Numbered from the stretch's first letter, positions 1 to 8,389 are shown. The stretch is 64,000 nucleotides of DNA from Nitrospira_D sp035465795 (GCF_049546785.1 NZ_JBMWAN010000002.1:372001-436000); one strand, 5' to 3'. A program made the numbers and translations. The notes: a model not told the origin generated them from the sequence alone.

Positions 1-1264
1 CTTCTTCAGCAGGCGGCGACCACCCGAGTTTTTCCAATGTCTCCAAGACGATCAACCGGAGCGCGTCTTTGGCCGTCAGTCGCACGGAGGCGTAGGACAG
101 CACTCGTTCTCCCTCGGCTTCCACTTCAGACGCCTTGGGATCATAGAGGAAGGCAATCAGCGGCTCGATGGCCGTGTCGCCGATGATCGTCAACGCGGCG
201 GCGGCTTTCTCGCGCAACACCCCGTCCTTGAGCAACATGATGAGATCGGGAATCACGCGCGGATCGCGGAACTGCCCGAGGGCGGTCGCCGCGGCTTCCT
301 TGATAAAGGCATCCTCGCTCACGATACAGCCCGGCGTCGGGGATCCTTCCTGCTTGATCCCTTTCCCCTTGAGCGCGTCGAGAACCGCCGGCAGCGCGCG
401 CGGATCGCCGATCATGCCGAGGGAGGCGATCGCATGCCGCTTGACGGCCCCGTCTTTCATCGCTTCCAGCAGGGCGTCGATGGCCCGAGAATCTCCGATC
501 ATGCCCAGGGCAATGGTCGCATCCTCGCGAACCGCACGGTCCGGATCCTTCAGGGTGACGATCAGGGCATCCACCACTTTGGCATCGCGCACCCATGTCC
601 GGCCGATCTGATAGTCGGTCGTCATGCCCCCCAGGGCCCTGGCCGCATGGCACCGCACGACAAAATCTTTATCCTTCAGACTCTCGATCAACGGATCGAC
701 GGAGGGCTGGCCGATATAGATCAGCGCCGTCCCGGCCGTTTCCCGCACGATCTTGGAGGAGTCCCGGAACAACTTGATCAACGCCGGCACCGCCTTGGGA
801 TCGCCGATTTTGCCCAACGCTTCGGCCGCCGCGCTCTTCACCGCTCCATCACGGTCGCGGCAGGCGACCATTAATGCATCGACCGCCTTCTTGTCGCGCA
901 ACTCACCGCAGGTCTTCGCGGCATGCTCCCGCACCCGCCACCGTTCATCCTTGAGCGCCGCAATCATGCGGTCCAGCACTGCCGGTCCCATCTTGGCGGC
1001 CGCCTCAACCGCCTGGTTGCGCACTTCCATGATGGCGTCGTTGAACAGCCCGATCAGGGCATCCACCGCCTTAGGGCCGCCGATCTTGGCGGCGGCACAG
1101 CCGGCATAGGCGCGCACCGACCAGAAATCGTCGCCACAGGCACTGACCAACGCGTCGATGGACTTCGGATCGGCGAGATCAGCCAGCGCCTTCGCGGCTT
1201 CTTCCCGCGTCGCGTCGTCTACGTCTTCAAGGGCTTCTAAGAGGTCATCCAGGGTGTGTGTCAT
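1..1264 (-). CDS. HEAT-repeat protein, 3' end outside window
   Basis: The reading frame opens with ATG at 1264 (MTHTLDDLLEALEDVDD) and stays open to base 1, so the C-terminus is missing. About 420 residues are visible. They are made of repeated helical units of roughly 30-38 residues with the pattern DPKAVPALIKLF, DSRAIDALLEAM or DPRVIPDLIMLL followed by VRxxAAxALG, which is the HEAT / PBS-lyase repeat signature. Such solenoids bind proteins; no catalytic motif is seen. It starts 3 nt after the stop of the secreted protein gene upstream and is probably the last gene of an operon with it and the phosphatase-like gene. The partner protein cannot be told from sequence. Confidence 0.85.
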   Translation of the reverse strand, partial: MTHTLDDLLEALEDVDDATREEAAKALADLADPKSIDALVSACGDDFWSVRAYAGCAAAKIGGPKAVDALIGLFNDAIMEVRNQAVEAAAKMGPAVLDRMIAALKDERWRVREHAAKTCGELRDKKAVDALMVACRDRDGAVKSAAAEALGKIGDPKAVPALIKLFRDSSKIVRETAGTALIYIGQPSVDPLIESLKDKDFVVRCHAARALGGMTTDYQIGRTWVRDAKVVDALIVTLKDPDRAVREDATIALGMIGDSRAIDALLEAMKDGAVKRHAIASLGMIGDPRALPAVLDALKGKGIKQEGSPTPGCIVSEDAFIKEAAATALGQFRDPRVIPDLIMLLKDGVLREKAAAALTIIGDTAIEPLIAFLYDPKASEVEAEGERVLSYASVRLTAKDALRLIVLETLEKLGWSPPAEE

Positions 1265-1267
1265 AGT

Positions 1268-1729
1268 TTAGGGGTTCTGTTCGTAGTACTGATCCCGTTG
1301 GCCCCCGTGGGGGTACATTCGCTTGCAACGCACAACCAGAGTCTGAGTCCCACGGCCCTCGATACACTGATCGAGCGACTTCGAAAAGTCGATCGTCCCG
1401 TCCAGATTGACCATGAAGGGAAAATCGAACGTGAAACTGATGAATTTGTACTTTCCCGGCTTGAGCAGAAGTTCCCGCGGCTCAGACGTTTTATAGGCGT
1501 CTGAGGTTTCAGGATCCAAGGTCCAAATCGTCGGTGTGACGCCAGGGACCTGCCACCAGGATTGCGGCACCAGCTTCGTCGCGTCAATGGTAATCGCATG
1601 TTCCTTGAGATGGGCCGGGGGAGGTCCCGCCTGTCCTTCGGACGTCCACAAAGAGGCCGTGAGGCCCAATACGATCACACCCGCGAGGGAAACAACCCGT
1701 TGGCGAAGAAATCTGGATGTCATGATCAC
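1268..1729 (-). CDS. Secreted protein of unknown function
   Basis: 153 residues. An N-terminal signal peptide is evident (RQRVVSLAGVIVLGLTASLW, then SEGQAGPPPAH). The mature part has a beta-rich look with ELLLKPGKYKFISFTFDFPF and two cysteines near the end (DQCIEGRG, VRCKRMYP). I do not recognise the family. The phrase LLKPGKYKF and the following strands are reminiscent of small extracytoplasmic beta-sandwich proteins, but that is only an impression. It sits 4 nt after the phosphatase-like gene and 3 nt before the HEAT gene, so all three are likely one transcript. Confidence 0.75.
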   Translation of the reverse strand: MIMTSRFLRQRVVSLAGVIVLGLTASLWTSEGQAGPPPAHLKEHAITIDATKLVPQSWWQVPGVTPTIWTLDPETSDAYKTSEPRELLLKPGKYKFISFTFDFPFMVNLDGTIDFSKSLDQCIEGRGTQTLVVRCKRMYPHGGQRDQYYEQNP

Positions 1730-1733
1730 ACGC

Positions 1734-2753
1734 CTATTTCCTGGAGGAAGCGTCGGCCGGCGCCACTGCCGCCGCTTGAAAAATTTCCTCGACGGCCTTG
1801 CTGTCCCACTCTGTGTGCGTTTCGAGGCCGAGGATGCGCATCACCGTCGCCCCTGTGTCGATAATGGACACCGGCTGGTGAATGACCTGACCGCGCTTGA
1901 TCCCGACACCGGAGGCAATCCAGGGCACGATCGGCGTAGCCGTTGTGGTGGGGGCCTCCCCGTTGAGATCCGTGCCGGGACCGCTGAGGGCCGTCACCAC
2001 GACCGTCGTCCGATTCGATAGGCCATGTTCCTTGAAGACATCCATGACGGATTTCATGGCCGCATCCACTGCCTGCAGGGCCTGGCGGTACTCTTTCGAA
2101 TTCCATCCATGCGCGGCACCGGCCCGGCCGGCTTCCGGAAGATGAACAACCAGCAGATGCGGCAGCGAGAGAATCGCATGACCGTAGCCATGCCCGCTCG
2201 TGGCTTTCTGGAAATATTGGCGTATGTAAGACACGATCTTGTCCGGATGGCACTCGGGGCGCAGCGCGCCGCAGAGTTGATAGTCGGTATAAGGCTCCGG
2301 TCTGGCGAGCTGATAGAGGGACTCGTCCATATAGAAAATGGCGCTGTCCCGGCCGCCGCTCAGATCGAGATAATCGAACATGCTGGGCGAGCGCGGATAG
2401 CCGCGGCTGAATTCAAATGCGTTCCACGTAATGCCATGCTTCTCAACAGGCATCCCGGTCACGAGCGACGCCATGGTCGGCAAACGCAACGCCGGGTTGA
2501 CTCCGGTTGCCGACCAGGTCACGGCCCCCTCCTTGATGAGCTTGCTGAGGACCGGCATCGTCCCGCCCTTCAGCGAGTCCTGCCCGAATCCCTCCAGGAC
2601 GAACAGAATCACATGCTCGGGAGCCCCCGCCAGCGCCTCAATCGCTTTTGATGCGGCGGCTTCAACCGGAGACACCGCCCCGGAAAGCATCTCGAGCCCG
2701 ATCAGAGATAGGCAGACAAAGAACGCGAAAAAAAGATGAGCTGGATGACGCAT
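1734..2753 (-). CDS. Alkaline-phosphatase-superfamily protein lacking metal ligands (probable pseudoenzyme)
   Basis: The chosen ATG at 2753 directly precedes a signal peptide (HLFFAFFVCLSLIGLEML); the frame continues upstream to a GTG at 2777. The fold resembles the type I phosphodiesterase / nucleotide pyrophosphatase group: VILFVLEGFGQDSL matches the usual IDGLRPD strand, LPTMASLVTGMPVEKHGI matches the nucleophile-Thr region, and PIVPWIASGVGIKRG plus TGATVMRILGL match the C-terminal part. However the positions that normally bind metal differ: LEG for IDG, EAGRAGAAHG for EPDxxGHxxG, and TALSGPG for TSDHGGHG. Only the Thr is left. It heads a likely operon with the secreted and HEAT genes. Binding or scaffold role is inferred. 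Confidence 0.8.
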   Translation of the reverse strand: MRHPAHLFFAFFVCLSLIGLEMLSGAVSPVEAAASKAIEALAGAPEHVILFVLEGFGQDSLKGGTMPVLSKLIKEGAVTWSATGVNPALRLPTMASLVTGMPVEKHGITWNAFEFSRGYPRSPSMFDYLDLSGGRDSAIFYMDESLYQLARPEPYTDYQLCGALRPECHPDKIVSYIRQYFQKATSGHGYGHAILSLPHLLVVHLPEAGRAGAAHGWNSKEYRQALQAVDAAMKSVMDVFKEHGLSNRTTVVVTALSGPGTDLNGEAPTTTATPIVPWIASGVGIKRGQVIHQPVSIIDTGATVMRILGLETHTEWDSKAVEEIFQAAAVAPADASSRK

Positions 2754-2793
2754 GGACAGATCCAACATTCCTTTCACCCGTCAGGGGATGAGT

Positions 2794-2823
2794 AACTTAG
2801 CACGCGAATTTTCTGGAAGGCAA
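2794..2823 (-). promoter_or_regulatory. Candidate sigma70 promoter for the phosphatase-like operon
   Basis: On the minus strand TTGCCT, an 18-nt spacer and TAAGTT, with a TGC extension before the -10. It lies just upstream of the start codons near 2753-2777. Weak -35 match. Confidence 0.35.
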
Positions 2824-2868
2824 GCCGGCCGGAATCCCGACCACGCGCTGGCGAAACAGGGGTGCTGG

Positions 2869-2877
2869 TGCTATGCT
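2869..2877 (+). promoter_or_regulatory. Candidate extended -10 promoter
   Basis: TGC followed by TATGCT gives an extended -10 about 80 nt before the ATG at 2957. The -35 region (CTGGCG) is poor. It shares the divergent intergenic region with the leftward promoter at 2794-2823. Confidence 0.35.
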
Positions 2878-2956
2878 GATACGCATCGAGGATCAGAAAA
2901 TTGCTGTCATCCTGCAAGGCTCTGGTGCGTCATGACTCTGTGAGAGGGGCAAGACG

Positions 2957-3556
2957 ATGCCCGGTCCGCCAGTCCCACAGACAGCCGTCGCGCTTCTCGG
3001 TCCCCACCCAACCCGTTCCCCGTGCCTCGCGTCGCTCTTGCTTGCCGCGATGATGCTCTGGGCCCAAGCGGGGCACGCCGAAATTCGAATCGTGAGCGCC
3101 CAAGGCGAACATCGGATGGGGGACCGGGATACCCGGGAAGATGCTCTCCGACTCGCCACAGAACAGGCGAAACGGAACGCCTTGGAGCAGGTCGCCACGT
3201 ACCTGGAAAGCGTCACGGTCGTGGACGGGCTGGACATCACCAGGGACGAAATCCGGACGTACACGGCGGGATTGATCCTCGTCCTCGATCAACAGACCAA
3301 CACGACTCTCGACGGCGACGCGATCGTCGTCAAGACCGATCTGATCGCGCAGATCGATACGGAAGAAGTAAGTCATGCCATCGCCGCCTTGCGGGAAAAC
3401 GAGGATGCGCGCCATCAGCTCGTCGCGCTCACACAGGAAAATGAACAGCTTCAGCAGGAACTCGACGCAGCCAATCAAGCCCTCGCGGATGCGACGACGC
3501 TCGATCAGGCCCAGCGGGCCACCCAGCACCGGCAGGAAATCCTGGACCGCGTGTAA
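2957..3556 (+). CDS. Secreted coiled-coil protein, N-terminal part of a stop-interrupted gene
   Basis: 199 residues from ATG at 2957, with GAGAGGGGC as ribosome site. A long N-terminal signal peptide (LASLLLAAMMLWAQAGHAE) is followed by a domain with EDALRLATEQAKRNALEQVATYLES and EIRTYTAGLILVLDQQTN, which resembles the LPP20 / flagellar-assembly-T type N-terminal domain. From about residue 140 a coiled coil is predicted by eye (ALRENEDARHQLVALTQENE, then QLQQELDAANQALADA). The frame ends at TAA 3554-3556, yet the same frame continues open to 4141 with plausible protein. The natural product is probably about 395 residues long and this TAA is either a real nonsense mutation or a sequence error. 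Confidence 0.7.
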   Translation: MPGPPVPQTAVALLGPHPTRSPCLASLLLAAMMLWAQAGHAEIRIVSAQGEHRMGDRDTREDALRLATEQAKRNALEQVATYLESVTVVDGLDITRDEIRTYTAGLILVLDQQTNTTLDGDAIVVKTDLIAQIDTEEVSHAIAALRENEDARHQLVALTQENEQLQQELDAANQALADATTLDQAQRATQHRQEILDRV

Positions 3557-3565
3557 TCCAACGCG

Positions 3566-4141
3566 ATGGTCTCCCAGGCCTGGACCGACTGGGTGCTCGT
3601 CCCGCCCGTCCTCTCTCCCTATCCATGGATCGGCCTCGTCCCAACCCATGCGCTGCTGAATGTGGCCCTCGGGCTGTACCCGGCAAGTCCCCACGTTGCC
3701 CTCGCCCGACACGTCATCACCAGCAAACACCCGCCGGCCCCCGACACCGTTCAACCGGCCATGCCACGCCACCAGGTCGTTCCGCGCCCCGGCTCACCGG
3801 GAGTTCCGCGAACCCTGAATGAAATCATCCATACCGCCCCCGCTGCGCCACCGCAGGCCGGCCAGCAGCCCTCCGGCCACACAGAGTCGCCGACACAGCC
3901 ATTGATGCGACAACGCCGTTCATGGGGCCAGCCCGGCGACTACCGACAACTTACGTCCCCATCAGGCTCTCAACCTCCGGTCGCACGCCGGCTACCTCCG
4001 ACCATCAATCAGATTCGTCCGCCTCTCCAGCACCAGGTTCCTCGCGTCCCCTATCAAGTGGCACCCCGGGCCTCCGAAGGCGGCAATCGCGGGGGAGGGG
4101 GAGAGCACAGCGGATACGGCAGGGGCCGACGAGGACGATAA
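3566..4141 (+). CDS. C-terminal continuation of the interrupted secreted protein (Pro/Arg/Gly-rich)
   Basis: 191 residues from ATG 3566, in the same frame as the preceding gene and separated from it by one TAA plus three codons (S N A). It begins with a hydrophobic Trp-rich stretch (VSQAWTDWVLVPPVLSPYPW) and continues into a low-complexity region rich in Pro, Gln and Arg, ending in a Gly/Arg tail. There is no signal peptide and no clear ribosome site of its own, so independent translation is doubtful. I read it as the second half of one gene. Its stop TAA overlaps the ATG of the next gene by one base (TAATG), suggesting translational coupling. Confidence 0.5.
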   Translation: MVSQAWTDWVLVPPVLSPYPWIGLVPTHALLNVALGLYPASPHVALARHVITSKHPPAPDTVQPAMPRHQVVPRPGSPGVPRTLNEIIHTAPAAPPQAGQQPSGHTESPTQPLMRQRRSWGQPGDYRQLTSPSGSQPPVARRLPPTINQIRPPLQHQVPRVPYQVAPRASEGGNRGGGGEHSGYGRGRRGR

Positions 4142-4674
4142 TGACGACATCCTGCGACAGACTTCTGGTCATTACGTCGCTCTGCGGACTCCTGACAGGA
4201 AGTTCCCGGCTCCCAGCACATGCCGCAGAGCCTGGAGAGGTGAGACAGCACGCCGATCAATCCTTCGACCGTCTCTGGCAACAGCCCGAGTCGAAGGGCG
4301 ACAGACAATCATCGGCGAACACCCCCGCAACCGGGGGAGAAGGAATCGGCGGCTATTCCTCTGAAAAGTACTGGATCGGCAAAGGCCAAGGCGATCTCGC
4401 CAAGGGGAAAATCGTCTGCCAACGAGTATCGGAACTCTCCGCCCGGACCGACCTCGCCAAACAAATCCGGGTCATGGTCAAGGAACATATGGTGGACCGC
4501 GTCCGGGACCGGAGCGGCCGCGAGCCTGAACAGGACATCGAATTGACCCGGGAGGAAATCGTTCAGGAATACCTGCAGGATGTGAGGATCCTCGATCACC
4601 GGATCGACGAAGACAATAAGACCTGCCACGCCACCGCCGTCATGCCGAGAACCTCTTTGCAGCCGAAACCCTAA
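4141..4674 (+). CDS. Secreted protein of unknown function, coupled to upstream gene
   Basis: 177 residues. The start ATG at 4141 shares its A with the previous stop codon, and it yields a proper signal peptide (LLVITSLCGLLTGSSRLPAHA), whereas the longer frame upstream does not. The mature protein has GGYSSEKYWIGKGQGDLAKG, then an acidic/basic helical part (ARTDLAKQIRVMVKEHMVD) and one late cysteine (NKTCHATAVMP). The segment after YWIGKGQGDLAKGK resembles the SH3-free periplasmic domains that follow LPP20-like regions, but I cannot name a family. Its coupling to the coiled-coil gene suggests the two act together in the periplasm. Confidence 0.7.
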   Translation: MTTSCDRLLVITSLCGLLTGSSRLPAHAAEPGEVRQHADQSFDRLWQQPESKGDRQSSANTPATGGEGIGGYSSEKYWIGKGQGDLAKGKIVCQRVSELSARTDLAKQIRVMVKEHMVDRVRDRSGREPEQDIELTREEIVQEYLQDVRILDHRIDEDNKTCHATAVMPRTSLQPKP

Positions 4675-4764
4675 CAGATACTGACAAGACTCCCCCATCC
4701 CCTCACCCCTGACGCTTCGCACGATTGCACTTCTGCGCTGACTTGCGGTAAGAACCTCGTCGCC

Positions 4765-6033
4765 ATGCCCAACGAAAACAATTTCCAGCACGATGAACTG
4801 TCCAGAAAAAGCCCGGGAGACAGGCTGCGCACCGCCGAATTGACCCCGGGCGCGCTCTCCGAATCGCCAGCCTGGTTTGATGCGATGGCGCAATATGGGG
4901 CACAGCTTGCCCAGGCCGGTGTCCGGGCGATCGTCCTGCTCCACGGGTCCATCGTCGGCACCGACGTGTTCGGAATGCAGCGGCTGGATGAAGTCGGGGG
5001 ACTCAAGCGGGGCTATTCGCGCGGCGTGTCAGGCGTCGATGCGCTGCTCGCCGCCATGCGCGAAGGAGGAAACGGGATCCCGCCATTGTCAGGCGGACTG
5101 ACCATTCCCCTCTCCCACGACGAGGCTACCAAGAAAGTCCTCGACGCTCAGGTCGGTGATGCAGGAAATTTTACCGCTGCCTACACAGCCTTGTTGGAGC
5201 AGGCCCTGAATAAAAACCTCACAACGCCCATTCCCTGTGTGCGCCTATTGTGGTCCTCGGCGCATCATCACGTCGGACGCGCCATCGCAGCCGTCCAGCT
5301 GTTGAACGACCTCCGTACCCTCTGCGAACAACACCACCTCGCGGCAGGAAATAGAATTCTCCTCCTCGCGCACGGACAGGCGGGCTTAGTCGCCGCCCTG
5401 GCCTCGAATCTGCTGTGCCCCAGCCCGATCACAGGACGACCGAAACTGTTTCATCTCCTCACCACTGCGCCACAGACAGGCCATGCCGACGCCGCATCAT
5501 TGATTCAGCGCATCGAACCGCTCTTAAACGCTGGAACCCTCTTGAACAGTGCGCATTTGGACATCGTCACGCTCGGGACACCCGTCCGCTATGGGTGGGA
5601 TCCGTCAGGGATCGGCCGGCTGCTGCACGTCGTCAACCATCGGAACTTGCGCACCGACGGGAAAACCTGGCTCTCAAAAATGGAGCTCCCCCAAGTTACG
5701 ATGGAAATGCCCATTGCCTGGGGCGGCGACTATGTTCAGGAACTCGCGGTGGCCGGCAGCGATGCCGTCCCGGCAAGCGAGGCGGTCAAAGCGGTCAACA
5801 AAGCCGTCTGGGAATTGCTCGAACCCTACGATGGATTTGAACGCTGGCTGGAATGCGCCCGCCGTGCCGTGCGTTTTCCAACCGATGGACAGTGCCTCCT
5901 GGCGGACTATAAAGACTGCACCGGCTCAACGAACATTCGCGAGCATTACTACGGCCATGCGGCCTATACCCGCCTCAACGCGATGCTGTTCAACACGGCC
6001 GAGATCGTCCGCTCTCTCTATAGCACCCAGTAA
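4765..6033 (+). CDS. Alpha/beta-hydrolase-like protein with Gly at the nucleophile elbow
   Basis: 422 residues, no signal peptide. Lipase-like landmarks are present: IVLLHGSIVGTDVFGM (oxyanion-hole HG), ILLLAHGQAGLVAALASN at the place of the nucleophile elbow, DIVTLGTPVRYGWDPSG, and a late histidine in REHYYGHAAYTRL. The elbow would normally read GHSxG; here it is AHGQAG, so the catalytic Ser is replaced by Gly. The protein may therefore be non-catalytic, or use another residue. The neighbouring genes give no pathway. The ribosome site before ATG 4765 is weak (GGTAAG). Confidence 0.75.
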   Translation: MPNENNFQHDELSRKSPGDRLRTAELTPGALSESPAWFDAMAQYGAQLAQAGVRAIVLLHGSIVGTDVFGMQRLDEVGGLKRGYSRGVSGVDALLAAMREGGNGIPPLSGGLTIPLSHDEATKKVLDAQVGDAGNFTAAYTALLEQALNKNLTTPIPCVRLLWSSAHHHVGRAIAAVQLLNDLRTLCEQHHLAAGNRILLLAHGQAGLVAALASNLLCPSPITGRPKLFHLLTTAPQTGHADAASLIQRIEPLLNAGTLLNSAHLDIVTLGTPVRYGWDPSGIGRLLHVVNHRNLRTDGKTWLSKMELPQVTMEMPIAWGGDYVQELAVAGSDAVPASEAVKAVNKAVWELLEPYDGFERWLECARRAVRFPTDGQCLLADYKDCTGSTNIREHYYGHAAYTRLNAMLFNTAEIVRSLYSTQ

Positions 6034-6113
6034 CATCCCGCTCGCTCTCTGGAGAGCGTTGAACGGAAGGCCACGGCTTTGGGGGAAAACGTTCAAGAAA
6101 CAGAGGCGGGGTG

Positions 6114-6953
6114 TTAGTGCGCTTTTGACTTCAGTAGATCCTGAATCTGCTCGCTGGCTTCCTTCACCAGAATCCCCATCTTAGAGTGTGACGGCTCGAA
6201 ATCGACGGGCCAGTCGTAGTGGCGGAGACGCTCGCTGGCGGTCGGGCCGATCGAGGCGACCACCACCCGCTTCAGCGCCGCTCGAAACGGGTCAATCTTG
6301 CCATCCTGTTCCAGCACCTGCATGACATGGTCGATCTGCATCGCATTCGTCATCAACATGACCTGAACGTTCCCCGCAATGACCTGATCGAGCACCTGCC
6401 GAAGCGGGGTCAGATCTTCCGGCAACCCCCACTTGTAGACCGGCACGGGGAACACCTCAGCCCCCCGCTTGCGCAGGGCATCCAGGAGATCAGGATTGGA
6501 GATGCCATATTCCTGCACGGCCACACGCAGGCCTTTGACCGGCCGATATTCATCCAGCGTCGAGACGACATCCACCCAGGTGTTGGGCTCGGGAACTGTC
6601 AGCGTGGGGGTGATCCCGAGGGCCTTGAGCGCCGCCACCGGCTTGGGTCCCCGCGCCACGATGGCAGTTTGCTTCACCCCCACCAGGATCGAGGACATCG
6701 GATGGCGCGACCGGAGAATCTCAAAGAGCTCCGTCGTTCCGATGCCGGTCATCAGGATCAGAATATCAACCTGGCCTTCAATGAGACGGATGCCAAAGCG
6801 CAGGGCGGTCGGATTGTCCCGGATGGGCAGTTCGCGGAGGGCGGGGGTCACCAGCGGGCGCCCCCCGTAGCGTTCGATGAGCCGGGTCATCTCAGAGGCC
6901 ATCCGGCTCTCGAACGCGGCAACTGTGATCCCCGAGAAGCCCTTGTCACTCAT
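6114..6953 (-). CDS. hemD: Uroporphyrinogen-III synthase
   Basis: 279 residues. It cyclises hydroxymethylbilane to uroporphyrinogen III in the cytoplasm, the branch point to heme, siroheme and heme d1. The two-lobe HemD pattern is visible: FSGITVAAFESRMASEMTRL at the start, DILILMTGIGTTELFEIL, GPKPVAALKALGI between the lobes, LRVAVQEYGISNPDLLDAL in the second lobe, then VQVMLMTNAMQIDHVMQVLE and VVVASIGPTASERLRHYDW near the end. Length is normal for the family. The gene lies 8 nt after a SUMF1-type gene and is probably cotranscribed with it, while no other heme gene is adjacent. Confidence 0.88.
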   Translation of the reverse strand: MSDKGFSGITVAAFESRMASEMTRLIERYGGRPLVTPALRELPIRDNPTALRFGIRLIEGQVDILILMTGIGTTELFEILRSRHPMSSILVGVKQTAIVARGPKPVAALKALGITPTLTVPEPNTWVDVVSTLDEYRPVKGLRVAVQEYGISNPDLLDALRKRGAEVFPVPVYKWGLPEDLTPLRQVLDQVIAGNVQVMLMTNAMQIDHVMQVLEQDGKIDPFRAALKRVVVASIGPTASERLRHYDWPVDFEPSHSKMGILVKEASEQIQDLLKSKAH

Positions 6954-6961
6954 TGGTAGGC

Positions 6962-7792
6962 TTATTTCGCCGGCGCGTCCGTCGCGCAGCGGAATCCGGT
7001 CGATTCGTTCCGGATCGTGGGATCGCTATCCACACGGGTGAAGATGCGGACGGTGGGCGTCTCGTTCTGCCATCCGGCCCCGCGCAGGACTCGCTTCGTC
7101 CCGGACTCGGGACCTTTGGGATTCTTCGCCGGGCTCTTCTCGTAATACTTGCCGTCATACCAGTCGTTGACCCATTCCCAGACGTTGCCGGCCATGTCGT
7201 ATACCCCGAACGGACTCTTGCCGGCCTCGTAACTGCCGACCGGCATCAAGGTCTTTTCGCCGATCCATTGCTGGTTAAAGTTGAGATGTTTGTTGGTCGG
7301 CTCGACGTTGCCCCAGGGGAATCGTCGATCGGCCGTGCCCTTGGCCGCTTTTTCCCACTCGGCTTCGGTCGGCAGCCGCTTGCCCGCCCACTTACAGTAA
7401 GCCTCTGCGTCGGCCCAATCCACATTGACGACAGGCCGATCAACGAGCGACTCGCCGATCGTGTCTCCCTGCCAGAGATTGCGGGTGGGGTTCTTCGGAT
7501 TCTGTGGGATACGATGGCCCGTCGCTTTGACAAACTCGAGATACCGGCCGTTGGTCAGCTCGAACTTATCGATATAGAAGCTGCTCACGAACACATCGTG
7601 GCGCGGATATTCATCGCGCCCTCCGTCACGGTCGCCGTGCGGGACGCCCATGGGGAACGAGCCTTCAGGAATCAACACCATCGGGGCGCCATCTTTCCCT
7701 TTGACTTCTTTCTCAGGCCCATCGGCGAGCGACAGTGCGGGAATTGCCAGCAGGGACGCCACGGCCATCACAATGCGAAAAGGGACATTCAT
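6962..7792 (-). CDS. Secreted SUMF1/formylglycine-generating-enzyme-type domain protein
   Basis: 276 residues. A signal peptide (FRIVMAVASLLAIPALSLA) is followed by one sulfatase-modifying-factor domain: PEGSFPMGVPHGDRDGGRDE, FYIDKFELTNGRYLEFV, VNVDWADAEAYCKWAGKRLP, TEAEWEKAAKG, MAGNVWEWVNDWYDGKYYE and STGFRCATD. The Cys pair used by true formylglycine-generating enzymes is not seen; only the structural YCKWAG and GFRCA cysteines remain. It is more likely a ligand-binding or otherwise modified member than a sulfatase activator, and no sulfatase is nearby. A related gene lies at 30631-31575. Confidence 0.85.
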   Translation of the reverse strand: MNVPFRIVMAVASLLAIPALSLADGPEKEVKGKDGAPMVLIPEGSFPMGVPHGDRDGGRDEYPRHDVFVSSFYIDKFELTNGRYLEFVKATGHRIPQNPKNPTRNLWQGDTIGESLVDRPVVNVDWADAEAYCKWAGKRLPTEAEWEKAAKGTADRRFPWGNVEPTNKHLNFNQQWIGEKTLMPVGSYEAGKSPFGVYDMAGNVWEWVNDWYDGKYYEKSPAKNPKGPESGTKRVLRGAGWQNETPTVRIFTRVDSDPTIRNESTGFRCATDAPAK

Positions 7793-7872
7793 GACAGGCT
7801 ACTCCTTTGTTCAACGAACGGATTTGCCATGGTACCACAGCCGTCCCTGATTCCGCAGGGGCTGATTTTCCG

Positions 7873-7902
7873 TTGACGGCTGGTGTGATGCCTCCCTACT
7901 AT
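7873..7902 (+). promoter_or_regulatory. Candidate sigma70 promoter for the VOC / MBL gene pair
   Basis: TTGACG, 18-nt spacer, TACTAT, 44 nt before the ATG at 7946. It lies in the 153-bp divergent region between the SUMF1 gene and the VOC gene. Confidence 0.4.
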
Positions 7903-7945
7903 ACGCTCGTCGATCGGAACCCTGGCTAAGGACAAGGCGATCTCC

Positions 7946-8389
7946 ATGGCACTTCCGCAACATCGAGGACTCCGCCATCTGGCGCTGCGCGTCACCGACC
8001 TTCCGCGGTCGCGCCGATTTTACGAAGATCTGCTCGGTATGCAGGTGGTCTGGGAACCGGATGCCGACAATGTGTATTTCAGTTCAGGAAGCGATAACCT
8101 GGCACTCCACCAAATTCCCCCGGACGAACTGGCCGCCTATCAACCTCCGAAGGGCCAGCTCCTCGATCATGTCGGCGTGATTCTCGACGATCCGCAGGCG
8201 GTCGACCGGATGTTCGCCGATCTTGCCCCAAAGATCACCGGACTCGGCGGAACAGTGGTCAAACAGCCGAAGCAGCATCGCGACGGCAGCTACTCGTTTT
8301 ATTTCTCGGACCCCGACGGCAACGTGATTCAAGCCCTCTACGAACCGACCATCAGCACACTTCGCTGGCAAAGTGAACGGACTACATGA
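7946..8389 (+). CDS. VOC-superfamily (glyoxalase/dioxygenase-like) protein
   Basis: 147 residues with the paired beta-alpha-beta-beta-beta layout of vicinal-oxygen-chelate proteins: GLRHLALRVTDLPRSRRFYE opening, DNVYFSSGSDNLALHQIP, DHVGVILDDPQAVDRMFADL, then SYSFYFSDPDGNVIQALYEP closing. Candidate metal ligands are H11 (LRHLAL), the His of LALHQ, H of DHVGV and the Glu of ALYEP. The substrate cannot be predicted. Its stop overlaps the next ATG (ATGA), so it is coupled to the metallo-beta-lactamase-fold gene. Confidence 0.85.
   Translation: MALPQHRGLRHLALRVTDLPRSRRFYEDLLGMQVVWEPDADNVYFSSGSDNLALHQIPPDELAAYQPPKGQLLDHVGVILDDPQAVDRMFADLAPKITGLGGTVVKQPKQHRDGSYSFYFSDPDGNVIQALYEPTISTLRWQSERTT

Noticed and set aside
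3922..4140. Upstream extension of the secreted gene at 4141
   Set aside because: It runs in another frame over the Pro/Arg-rich gene and would bury the signal peptide inside the protein.
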